Below, piece by piece: positions 6,826-13,314 of a stretch of DNA of 13,890 nt. A program made the position numbers and the translations under genes. Every line of letters begins with the position of its first letter. Position 1 is the first letter of the stretch. This stretch comes from an uncultured Collinsella sp. (GTDB lineage: Bacteria > Actinomycetota > Coriobacteriia > Coriobacteriales > Coriobacteriaceae), in contig URIK01000037.1 in NCBI GenBank assembly GCA_900547855.1, positions 1 to 13,890 on the forward strand, in the 5' to 3' direction. The notes under the pieces are model-generated. The model saw only the letters and a program-made list of their open reading frames with translations, searched no databases and was not told the origin of the DNA.

Positions 6826-7665
6826 CTATGCCTCCTCGAGGTCGAGCTGGTTGTTGGCGATGTCCTGGGCGGTTGCGCGGTAGAGCTCGTCGATAAAGGC
6901 GACCTTAAAGCTTGCCGGGGCGTCGGCGACAGCGGCGGCACGCGAGCCGGCAACGTTGTAGACGGCGGTGCCGCAGACGGCTGCCGTAAACGGGTCGGCG
7001 GCGCAGGCGTACACGGCCAGCACGCCGCCCTGCGAGCAGCCGCAGCCGGTGATCTTGGACATGAGCGGGCTGCCGCCGTGGGACTTGGCCACGGTCATGC
7101 CGTCGGTGATCAGGTCGACTTCGCCCGAGACCACAACGGCGCCGCCGGTGTAGCGGGCGAGCGCCACGGCGGCATCGCGGGCGGCGTCTACCGTGTCGGT
7201 GGTATCGACACCGCGCACGCGGCTCAGATCGGCCGCCTCGCCCTCAAGACCCCACAGGCCGGCGAGCGCGATGATCTCGGAGGCGTTGCCGCGCACGATG
7301 GCGGGCTTGTACTGCTTAAGCTCGTTTACCAACTGGGTGCGCAGACTGCCGATGCCCAGGCCCACCGGATCGAGCACCCAGGGCTTGCCGGCGTCGTGTG
7401 CCGCCTTGGCCGCGCGGGGAATCGTCTGCTCGTAGATGGGGAAGAGCGTGCCCATATTGAGATAGATGGCGCCGCCGCCGGCAACGAGCGCCTCGCCCTC
7501 GTCGGGAAGATAGACCATGGCGGCCGATCCACCCACAGCGAGCTGCGCGTTGGCGACAAAGTCGATCGTCACCGTGTTGGTGATGGAGCCGGCCATCGGA
7601 TTGGCGGTGCGAATCTCCTCCACGGCCTTGACCATATGTTGCTTAAGCTGTTCCGAATCAATCAC
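6826..7665 (-). CDS. thiM: Hydroxyethylthiazole kinase ThiM
   Basis: This 279-residue kinase phosphorylates 4-methyl-5-(2-hydroxyethyl)thiazole with ATP, supplying ThiE with its thiazole half; it is a salvage rather than a de novo enzyme. Family motifs include NPMAGSITNTVT (22-33), VGGSAAM (44-50), LDPVGLG (98-104), VRGNASEI (124-131), VVVSGEVDLITDG (177-189) and the anion-hole/cysteine motif TGCGC (206-210), where many relatives have TGTGC. I place the start at GTG 7665, which has AAGGAGG (7674-7680) eight bases upstream. The reading frame stays open back to 7779, but that stretch is the riboswitch terminator and part of the aptamer, so the 38 extra residues are not real. It is the first gene of the TPP-controlled operon. 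Confidence 0.93.
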   Translation of the reverse strand: MIDSEQLKQHMVKAVEEIRTANPMAGSITNTVTIDFVANAQLAVGGSAAMVYLPDEGEALVAGGGAIYLNMGTLFPIYEQTIPRAAKAAHDAGKPWVLDPVGLGIGSLRTQLVNELKQYKPAIVRGNASEIIALAGLWGLEGEAADLSRVRGVDTTDTVDAARDAAVALARYTGGAVVVSGEVDLITDGMTVAKSHGGSPLMSKITGCGCSQGGVLAVYACAADPFTAAVCGTAVYNVAGSRAAAVADAPASFKVAFIDELYRATAQDIANNQLDLEEA

Positions 7666-7670
7666 TGCAC

Positions 7671-7685
7671 ATGCCTCCTTGGCAT
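7671..7685 (-). promoter_or_regulatory. Hairpin enclosing the thiM ribosome binding site
   Basis: On the minus strand ATGCC and GGCAT form a 5-bp stem around the loop AAGGA, so the Shine-Dalgarno AAGGAGG (7674-7680) sits in the loop and right arm. It follows directly after the riboswitch terminator. It could add translational control or may be incidental. Confidence 0.45.
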
Positions 7686-7687
7686 AG

Positions 7688-7718
7688 AAAAGGGGCGCTG
7701 TGCATAGACAGCGCCCCT
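7688..7718 (-). terminator. Intrinsic terminator of the TPP riboswitch
   Basis: On the minus strand ACAGCGCCCCT (7718-7708 read as the complementary arm) and its partner form a perfect 11-bp GC-rich stem with a six-base loop, followed by four T residues (7691-7688). It sits between the TPP aptamer and the thiM ribosome site, exactly where the expression platform of a terminating riboswitch belongs. When TPP is bound, transcription is expected to stop here. Confidence 0.85.
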
Positions 7719-7727
7719 GTAAAGGCG

Positions 7728-7822
7728 GCATGCTCCCTACGCCAGCATTAACTGACAGGTTCAAAGGATTGGGCCCCATGCCCTCTCAGCCTTGTGGTTT
7801 GCACCGCCGGCACTCCCGCATC
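7728..7822 (-). ncRNA. TPP riboswitch aptamer (THI element)
   Basis: Read on the minus strand, the conserved TPP-aptamer landmarks occur in order: a GGTGC-containing 5' segment, the pyrimidine-sensing CTGAGA (7784-7789), CCTTTGAACCTG (CAGGTTC on the plus strand at 7756-7762), TTAATGCTGGCGTAGGGA, and closing P1 bases (GATGC with GCAT). Length is about 95 bases, typical of the class. It lies directly upstream of thiM and is followed by a terminator, so it should repress thiM, the thiamine-binding gene and thiE when TPP is abundant. The exact ends of the P1 stem are estimates. Confidence 0.93.
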
Positions 7823-7829
7823 GAATCTG

Positions 7830-7859
7830 TTGTTCCCTATACTAGCGCACCGTTACAAT
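7830..7859 (+). promoter_or_regulatory. Candidate promoter of the HAD-LysR unit
   Basis: TTGTTC (7830-7835) and TACAAT (7854-7859) are spaced by 18 bases; transcription would start near 7866, about 23 bases before the ATG. The TACAATGGTT string recurs upstream of the uracil permease at 11041. The -35 match is weak. Confidence 0.35.
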
Positions 7860-7888
7860 GGTTGCGGTGAAAATGACTGGGGGACTCT

Positions 7889-8797
7889 ATGATCAAACTT
7901 GTGCTGACCGATATGGACGATACGCTGATTCCAGCCGGGCATGACGGCGCCAGCGACTACGCCATTGAGGGTATTCATGCCATGCAGGCGGCGGGTTTGC
8001 ACTTTGGGCCGGTTTCGGGTCGTCAGCCGTCCGCGATGGGCTGGATGTTCAAAAACCGTTCCGGGTGTTATTCGACCGGTGCGTTCTGTAACGGCCAGGT
8101 GATGTTTGTTGACGGCGAAGTAGTCGCCTCGCGCGCAATCGACAACGATGCTCTGATGCGTTTGGCCGACTATCTGGAGCAAGAGACCGACGATACATTT
8201 CTAAAAGTCTACAGCCTGGGCGATGACTTTTGGGGCAACGATGCCCATTGTGTGACGAGTGACCCCGAGCGCGTTCGTCGCGCCATGGAGTCGGGCGGCA
8301 ACGCGTGGCTCAAAGGCGAAGAGGCCCCATGTCGTCCCGTCGTCGATGACGCGTCGGTGTTTAAGGCGAATATCTGGAGTGCCCGTTCGCGTGAGGAGCT
8401 CGCGGAGCTACGTGAGCGCGTTGCCGCTGAGGTGCCGGAACTCTCGCTTGTGTTTCCCAACAACCGAGTGCGCCTGTTCGACATCCTTCCGGCTGGTTGG
8501 GATAAGGGCTGCGCTGCGCTGGAGCTGGCGCGCGCTTTGGGCCTGACGCCCGACGAGGTGGCCGTATTCGGCGATTCTGATAACGATTTGCCCATGATCG
8601 ATGCCGTTCCTAACTCCGTTGCAGTCGCCAATGCCAACGAGGCCGTCACGGCTGCCGCACGCTGGCATATTGGCGCTGCGGCAGATGATGCGGTTGCCGG
8701 GGCTCTGCATCAGATTGCCGCCTGCGCCGCGACGGGGGAGATGCCGTCGTTTATGCGTCAAATGGACGCGGCAGGTTTTGGCGTCACGAACGTCTAG
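7889..8797 (+). CDS. Cof-type HAD-superfamily hydrolase
   Basis: A 302-residue cytosolic phosphatase of the haloacid-dehalogenase superfamily, Cof/YbjI-like subgroup (HAD-IIB). All four HAD motifs are visible: DMDDT with nucleophile Asp8 and acid/base Asp10, the Ser43 motif in VSGR, Lys206 in WDKG, and the metal-binding GDSDND at 228-233. The segment between motifs II and III (about 60-190) is the substrate-covering cap. Such enzymes remove phosphate from sugar phosphates, nucleotides or cofactor phosphates such as pyridoxal phosphate; the substrate cannot be told from sequence. The ATG at 7889 follows GGGGGA at a short spacing and is preceded by the divergent TPP riboswitch. It is followed ten bases later by the LysR gene, so the two are probably co-transcribed. 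Confidence 0.9.
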   Translation: MIKLVLTDMDDTLIPAGHDGASDYAIEGIHAMQAAGLHFGPVSGRQPSAMGWMFKNRSGCYSTGAFCNGQVMFVDGEVVASRAIDNDALMRLADYLEQETDDTFLKVYSLGDDFWGNDAHCVTSDPERVRRAMESGGNAWLKGEEAPCRPVVDDASVFKANIWSARSREELAELRERVAAEVPELSLVFPNNRVRLFDILPAGWDKGCAALELARALGLTPDEVAVFGDSDNDLPMIDAVPNSVAVANANEAVTAAARWHIGAAADDAVAGALHQIAACAATGEMPSFMRQMDAAGFGVTNV

Positions 8798-8807
8798 GGA
8801 GAAGGCT

Positions 8808-9704
8808 ATGAAGCTTCAGCAGCTCAGATATGTTGTTAAGGTTGCCGAATACGGTAGCATCACCGAGGCCTCGCGCCGGCTCTTTGTGTCGCAGCCCTCG
8901 ATTACCGCGTCGATTCGCGATCTCGAAAACGAGATGGGTGTGCATATCTTTGAGCGCACCAACAAGGGCGTCATTGTGTCCGAGGAAGGCGAGACCTTCT
9001 TGGGCTACGCGCGCCAGGTGCTCGACCAGGCCGACCTGCTCGAGGGCAAGTACAAAGGCACGTCCGAGCAGGTGCCGCACTTTAGTGTGAGCTGCCAGCA
9101 TTATTCCTTTGCCGTTAATGCGTTTGTCGATGTGATCCGCGAGTTCGATGCCGCGCGCTACGACTTTACCCTGCGCGAGGAGCAGACCCACGAAATTATC
9201 GAGGATGTCGCGCATATGAAAAGCGAACTCGGCATCCTGTATCTGTCGGAGCACAATCGCGAGGTCATCGAGCGCATGCTTGCCGCCAACGAGCTCGTGT
9301 TCGAAGGGCTCTTCTGCGCCACGCCGCATGTCTTCGTCTGCGCCGACCATCCGCTGGCGGGCCGCTCCAGCGTGACGCTCGAGGATCTGGAAGACTACCC
9401 GTTCCTGTCCTACGAGCAGGGCAGCTACAACTCGTTTTACTATTCCGAGGAGCTGACCTCGACGTTCGAGCGTCGCAAAAATATCCGCGTGCGCGACCGT
9501 GCGACGTTGTTCAATTTGGCCATGGGCCTCAACGGCTACACGGTATGCTCGGGCGTGATCAGCCACGAGCTCAACGGCCCCGGCATTATCTCGATTCCGC
9601 TCGACGTGGACGAGTACATGGAGATTGGCATCATCACGCGCAAGAACACGACGCTCACGCGCTACGGTCGGGCCTATATCGACGCGATTCGTCAGCATAT
9701 CTAG
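8808..9704 (+). CDS. LysR-family transcriptional regulator
   Basis: This 298-residue protein has an N-terminal winged helix-turn-helix (about 1-60), with the typical LysR pattern YGSITEASRRLFVSQPSITASIRDLE leading to FERTNKG, a linker helix (about 60-90) and a two-lobed effector-binding domain (about 90-295). LysR proteins usually act as tetramers that need a small-molecule co-inducer. I start it at ATG 8808, with GGGAGAAGG just upstream; the open frame continues back into the HAD gene, but those residues are not LysR-like. Ten bases separate it from the HAD stop. The next gene on the same strand is a MetE-like methyltransferase whose upstream region carries a LysR-box-like inverted repeat, so sulfur amino acid control is a reasonable inference. 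The effector is unknown. Confidence 0.92.
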   Translation: MKLQQLRYVVKVAEYGSITEASRRLFVSQPSITASIRDLENEMGVHIFERTNKGVIVSEEGETFLGYARQVLDQADLLEGKYKGTSEQVPHFSVSCQHYSFAVNAFVDVIREFDAARYDFTLREEQTHEIIEDVAHMKSELGILYLSEHNREVIERMLAANELVFEGLFCATPHVFVCADHPLAGRSSVTLEDLEDYPFLSYEQGSYNSFYYSEELTSTFERRKNIRVRDRATLFNLAMGLNGYTVCSGVISHELNGPGIISIPLDVDEYMEIGIITRKNTTLTRYGRAYIDAIRQHI

Positions 9705-9750
9705 GCTGCTGTGCTCCGCACGGTTCAAGTCTCTTTATGACAGTCCAGAC

Positions 9751-9773
9751 TGATATAGGAAGCATCTATATCA
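9751..9773. promoter_or_regulatory. LysR-box-like inverted repeat upstream of the MetE-like gene
   Basis: TGATATAG and CTATATCA form perfect 8-base arms around a seven-base spacer, containing ATAG-N7-CTAT with the T-N11-A pattern typical of LysR operators. It lies about 90 bases upstream of the ATG at 9860 and just upstream of a TATATT (9788-9793) that could serve as -10. The arrangement fits an activator site recognised by the neighbouring LysR protein. The binding partner is inferred. Confidence 0.55.
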
Positions 9774-9805
9774 AACTGTTATAAACGTATATTTTACGAT
9801 GACCA

Positions 9806-9819
9806 TATGAGCGCTCATA
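9806..9819. promoter_or_regulatory. 14-bp perfect palindrome in the leader of the MetE-like gene
   Basis: TATGAGCGCTCATA is a perfect self-complementary sequence between the presumed promoter and the ribosome site GGGAG (9849-9853). It has no loop, so a DNA-binding dimer site is more likely than an RNA hairpin. The cognate protein is unknown. Confidence 0.4.
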
Positions 9820-9859
9820 CTCTGTCCCAGTAAAGCAACCAATGCAAAGGGAGATATCT

Positions 9860-10993
9860 ATGAGCACTTCGATTCAACCGAACGCGCCGTTTCGCGCCGA
9901 TATCGTCGGCAGTTTTCTTCGTCCGCAGGCTGTAAAGGATGCCCGTGCCGCCTATGTCGCGGGTAAACTCGACGCTTCCGGCCTTAAGGCCGTCGAGGAC
10001 GAGGCCATCCGCGACTTAGTGGCCAAGCAGAAGGCTGCCGGCCTGCAGGTGATTACCGATGGCGAGTTCCGCCGCAGCTACTGGCACCTCGATTTTATGT
10101 GGGGACTCAACGGCATTGAGCGCCGCGCCTCGCGCACGGGCTACATGTTTCACGATGAGGAGACTACCGCCGACACCGCCGCGGTAACCGGTCCCATTAG
10201 CGGCGAGAACCATCCGTTCGTCGAGCACTTCAAATTTGTCAAGTCGCTCGAGGGTGAGGGCCAGATCGCGCGCCAGACCATTCCGGCGCCGATCCAGACG
10301 TTCTCCGAAGTCACACTCGACCGCTGTGATGGCCAGCAGGAGAGCCTGCGTGCCGTCTATAAGACCGACGAAGAGCTCGCCGATGCCATTGCCGCAGCAT
10401 ACCGCACCGTGATTGCCGACCTGTATGCCGCGGGCTGCCGCAACATCCAATTTGATGACTGCACCTGGGGCATCTATTGCGATACCGACTTTGTGTCCAA
10501 GACCGGCATGAGCCCGGTTGACCTGCAAAAGGTGAGCGAGCTGGGCGTGGCGCTCAACAACGCCGCCATCGAGGGCAAGCCCGACGATCTGGTTATCAAC
10601 ACGCACGTGTGCCGCGGCAACTATCACTCCACGTATGCCTTCGAGGGTGGTTACGATCCCATTGCACCGTACCTGTTTGCGCACGAGGATGTCGACGCGT
10701 TCTACCTTGAGTTCGATACGCCGCGCGCCGGTGGCTTTGAGCCGCTCAAGTATGTTGCTCCCGGCAAGAAGGTCGTGCTGGGCCTGGTGACCACCAAGGC
10801 CGCTGAGCTCGAGGACGAGGATGCCATCGTCGAACGTATCCACGAGGCCGCAAAGTATGTGCCGCTCGAGAACCTGTACCTGTCGCCCCAGTGCGGCTTT
10901 GCCAGCTGTGAGATTGGCAACAAACTGACCGAGGACGAACAGTGGGCAAAGATCGCGCTGGTCAAGCGCATTTCCGAGCGCGTTTGGAAGTAA
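9860..10993 (+). CDS. MetE-like (core-MetE, YxjG/YxjH-type) methyltransferase
   Basis: A 377-residue cytosolic protein corresponding to the C-terminal catalytic barrel of cobalamin-independent methionine synthase, without the N-terminal half that full MetE (about 750 residues) has. The zinc ligands are all present: His249 and Cys251 in INTHVC, Glu284 in YLEFD and Cys345 in LSPQCGF, so homocysteine thiolate activation is plausible. DGEFRRSYW (68-75) and QFDDCTWG are also family-typical. It probably transfers a methyl group to homocysteine to make methionine; the donor is uncertain because the folate-handling N-terminal domain is missing. The ATG at 9860 has AAAGGGAG close upstream; an ATG six codons earlier (9842) has no such site. 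A LysR gene precedes it, and operator-like repeats lie in the intergenic space. Confidence 0.88.
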   Translation: MSTSIQPNAPFRADIVGSFLRPQAVKDARAAYVAGKLDASGLKAVEDEAIRDLVAKQKAAGLQVITDGEFRRSYWHLDFMWGLNGIERRASRTGYMFHDEETTADTAAVTGPISGENHPFVEHFKFVKSLEGEGQIARQTIPAPIQTFSEVTLDRCDGQQESLRAVYKTDEELADAIAAAYRTVIADLYAAGCRNIQFDDCTWGIYCDTDFVSKTGMSPVDLQKVSELGVALNNAAIEGKPDDLVINTHVCRGNYHSTYAFEGGYDPIAPYLFAHEDVDAFYLEFDTPRAGGFEPLKYVAPGKKVVLGLVTTKAAELEDEDAIVERIHEAAKYVPLENLYLSPQCGFASCEIGNKLTEDEQWAKIALVKRISERVWK

Positions 10994-11040
10994 CGCTACC
11001 GTTTGCAGGTGACGGCGCGTGCGAGACATGGCGTATCACG

Positions 11041-11046
11041 TACAAT
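11041..11046 (+). promoter_or_regulatory. Candidate -10 box of the uracil permease gene
   Basis: TACAAT, 71 bases before the ATG at 11117. It is part of a ten-base string TACAATGGTT that also lies upstream of the HAD gene. No good -35 is visible at the expected spacing. Confidence 0.3.
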
Positions 11047-11116
11047 GGTTCGGATCGTATCGTTCGGGCAGGTTATCCGATATGCCTGATCGCCCTTCCA
11101 TCATGAAAGGACTTCC

Positions 11117-12451
11117 ATGTCCCAATCCTCGACGCCCGCCGTCACCGATGCCATCTACGATGCATCGTCGCTCGGCCGCCCGCGCATGTTCGTGTTGGGT
11201 TTGCAACACATGTTTGCGATGTTCGGAGCCACGGTGCTCGTGCCTGTGCTCACCGGCCTTTCCGTTTCGGCGACGCTTCTGTTCGCCGGCATCGGCACGC
11301 TGCTGTTTCATTTTCTATCGCGCGGTAAGGTGCCCGCGTTTCTGGGCTCGTCGTTTGCCTTTATCGCGGGTTATGCCGCCATTGCACCCAACGGCGAGGC
11401 CGAGCTTTTGCCCTACGCCTGCCTGGGCGTTGCCTGCGCCGGCCTGCTCTATCCGGTGCTGGCGGCGCTGTTCCGCGCATTTGGCGCCAAGCGTGTCATG
11501 CGCTTCTTTCCGCCGGTGGTGACCGGTCCCATCGTCATTTCCATCGGCCTGATCCTGGCGAGCTCTGCCATTGCCAACTGCCAGACCAACTGGCTTGTTG
11601 CCGTTGTCGCTGTGGCCGTGATCGTCATCTGCAACATCTGGGGTCGCGGCATGGTCAAGATCGTGCCGATTTTGCTGGGCGTTGTGGTGAGCTATGCCGT
11701 TGCGGCCGCGTTGGGCGAGGTCGACTTCTCTGGCGTCGCAGCCGCCCCCTGGGTCGGTCTGCCCATCGTGTGGGACAACACCGTGTTTGCGCTCTTTGGA
11801 CCGCAGTTCGATAGCGGTCTTGCCACGACGGCCATTATCACCATCATGCCGCTGGCCTTTGCGACCATGATTGAGCACATTGGCGATATCTCCGCCATTG
11901 GCTCTACTTGCGAGCGTAACTACATCGCCGATCCTGGTCTGCATCGCACGTTGCTCGGCGACGGCCTTGCCACGATTCTAGCTTCGCTCTTTGGCGCTCC
12001 GGCCAACACTACGTATGGCGAGAACACCGGCGTGCTTGCGCTTACGCGCGTGTTCGACCCACGCGTGATTCGCATTGCCGCCTGCTGCGCCATCGTGCTT
12101 TCGTTCTGCCCCAAGTTTGCTGCTGTAATCGCTGCTATGCCGGCGTGCGTTATCGGCGGCGTGTCGCTCGTGCTCTACGGCATGATCAGTGCCGTGGGCG
12201 TTCGCAACCTTATCGAAAACCAGGTCGATTTCCAGAACAACCGCAATGTGCTGGTTGCGGCTCTGGTGCTCGTGCTTTCGCTCGGCATTGCCTACAGTGC
12301 CGCCGGTGCCATCGTGCTGGAGCTGGGCGGCGTGACGATTTCGCTTTCGGGCCTTGCCGTGGGCTCGCTGGTGGGCATTGTGCTCAATGCCATCCTGCCC
12401 GGTAATGACTTTGAGTTCGATACTTCCGAGCTTGAGGAGACTGCTGAATAG
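11117..12451 (+). CDS. uraA: Uracil permease (NCS2 family, UraA/PyrP-like)
   Basis: A 444-residue inner-membrane transporter that should import uracil with protons. The family pattern is strong: QHMFAMFGATVLVP (30-43), GTLLFHFLSRGKVPAFLGSSFAFI (about 60-83), EHIGD (253-257) and NTTYGENTGVLALTRV (297-312), which form the substrate and proton site of UraA. About twelve to fourteen hydrophobic segments fill the rest. Asp257 stands where E. coli UraA has a histidine, as in several relatives. Substrate could extend to other pyrimidines, but the TTYGEN motif fits uracil best. ATG 11117 follows AAAGGA at good spacing. The gene is separated from the MetE-like gene by 123 bases with a possible promoter, so it is probably transcribed alone. 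It ends at a strong stem-loop. Confidence 0.92.
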   Translation: MSQSSTPAVTDAIYDASSLGRPRMFVLGLQHMFAMFGATVLVPVLTGLSVSATLLFAGIGTLLFHFLSRGKVPAFLGSSFAFIAGYAAIAPNGEAELLPYACLGVACAGLLYPVLAALFRAFGAKRVMRFFPPVVTGPIVISIGLILASSAIANCQTNWLVAVVAVAVIVICNIWGRGMVKIVPILLGVVVSYAVAAALGEVDFSGVAAAPWVGLPIVWDNTVFALFGPQFDSGLATTAIITIMPLAFATMIEHIGDISAIGSTCERNYIADPGLHRTLLGDGLATILASLFGAPANTTYGENTGVLALTRVFDPRVIRIAACCAIVLSFCPKFAAVIAAMPACVIGGVSLVLYGMISAVGVRNLIENQVDFQNNRNVLVAALVLVLSLGIAYSAAGAIVLELGGVTISLSGLAVGSLVGIVLNAILPGNDFEFDTSELEETAE

Positions 12452-12469
12452 TAGCTGCGTTCAGCCAAA

Positions 12470-12515
12470 TTAAAAATGGCGTCCATGCGTATGTACGCGT
12501 GGACGCCATTTTTAA
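12470..12515. terminator. Bidirectional intrinsic terminator, 16-bp perfect stem
   Basis: TTAAAAATGGCGTCCA (12470-12485) pairs perfectly with TGGACGCCATTTTTAA (12500-12515). The loop continues pairing (GCGT/ACGC), making a long hairpin flanked by A-run and T-run on both strands. It serves the uracil permease gene (plus) and the esterase gene (minus). The esterase stop codon (12512-12514) lies inside the stem. Confidence 0.9.
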
Positions 12516-13177
12516 TGCGTCAGTATCCAGTGGATGCCGCGCGCCATGCGCAGGTCAGTTTGGGCAAAGTGGTTGCCGGGGTTGAGCTCCAGCGTTGTTG
12601 GAATGTCACGCTCGATAAACAGCTCTTCCATCGCGCGCGTATCGTCGAGTACGTGCCGCATCATGCGGTTGGGCGTCTTGGTTTCCTTTTTACCGAGCGA
12701 CAGATAGGCGGCGTCGGGCGTAGCTGTCATCGTGCGCTCGCGCGCGTAGTCGATAAAGCCGGGGAACCACAGCGACCCCGATGCACTCGCTGCGCGCTCA
12801 AAGACATCTGTTTGCCAAAGTGCCCACAGTGCAAAAAGACCCGCCAACGAGTAGCCGGCAATGCCGCGCCAGGTGGGCGGGCAGGGAAGTGATGATTCGG
12901 CCTCTGGGATTATCTGATTCAGCAGTTCATCGAGAAACTCAGACGCCTGTCCGTCAAAGGGCTCGGCATCTCGTATAGTTCCGTCGCATTCCCAGGGGCT
13001 CAGCTCGCGATTCCAATCGAGCCCTCCAATGGCGACAAGGGCGAATGGCGGGCAGTCGAGCTCTCGGCAGCGCTCGTAGACTTCACTACCGTCGCCCATA
13101 ACCACGGGGAGGTAGATGACGGGTGTACCTTCCGCACACTCTGAATAAACGGTTATCTGCTTCTGATGCGCTTCCAA
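12512..13177 (-). CDS. Putative esterase, alpha/beta-hydrolase fold (esterase D/Fes-like)
   Basis: A 221-residue protein resembling the putative-esterase family that includes esterase D and enterochelin esterases. Visible are a short hydrophobic strand TPVIYLPVV (18-26), the DWNRELSPWE segment (54-63), the nucleophile elbow GYSLAG with Ser110, and a likely catalytic His203 in PGNHF; Glu165 or a nearby acid could complete the triad. No signal peptide is seen, so it is probably cytosolic. I chose TTG 13177 because GAGAAG (13184-13189) lies six bases upstream; an in-frame GTG at 13225 adds 16 residues without a ribosome site. The substrate is unknown: no siderophore genes are nearby. It is a single gene between two nucleobase transporter genes, convergent with uraA and downstream of the terminator of the purine permease gene. 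Confidence 0.78.
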   Translation of the reverse strand: MEAHQKQITVYSECAEGTPVIYLPVVMGDGSEVYERCRELDCPPFALVAIGGLDWNRELSPWECDGTIRDAEPFDGQASEFLDELLNQIIPEAESSLPCPPTWRGIAGYSLAGLFALWALWQTDVFERAASASGSLWFPGFIDYARERTMTATPDAAYLSLGKKETKTPNRMMRHVLDDTRAMEELFIERDIPTTLELNPGNHFAQTDLRMARGIHWILTH

Positions 13178-13252
13178 GGCAGGCTTCTCTCGGTGTTGTG
13201 ATATTGACAGCCTCAATTGTCGCACGCTGGCACGGGGGCAGACGCTAAAAGA

Positions 13253-13287
13253 AAGGCGCGGAGCCGCTCGATGCGATTCCGCGCCTT
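13253..13287 (-). terminator. Intrinsic terminator after the purine permease gene
   Basis: AAGGCGCGGA (13253-13262) pairs perfectly with TCCGCGCCTT (13278-13287) around a 15-base loop. On the minus strand the stem is followed by a T-rich run (TTTCTTTTAG), as expected 27 bases after the stop of the purine permease gene. The plus strand also has a T-rich run, so it may act both ways. Confidence 0.8.
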
Positions 13288-13314
13288 GTTGTTTTGCTTT
13301 AGCAGACTATGTCG

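Noticed and set aside
6388..7707. Long plus-strand open frame (439 codons) across the thiamine operon
   Set aside because: It is antisense to thiM, the thiamine-binding gene and thiE, which all have recognised motifs and ribosome sites. Its product is low-complexity Gly/His/Ala-rich, typical of a shadow frame in GC-rich DNA.
7666..7779. Upstream extension of thiM to an ATG at 7779
   Set aside because: The extra 38 codons overlap the TPP aptamer and its terminator and do not resemble ThiM. The GTG at 7665 has a well-spaced AAGGAGG.
8784..9728. Minus-strand open frame of 314 codons opposite the LysR gene
   Set aside because: Shadow of the LysR reading frame; no family resemblance and no initiation signal.
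10016..11029. Minus-strand open frame of 337 codons opposite the MetE-like gene
   Set aside because: No recognisable domain, no ribosome site, and fully antisense to a gene with conserved zinc ligands.
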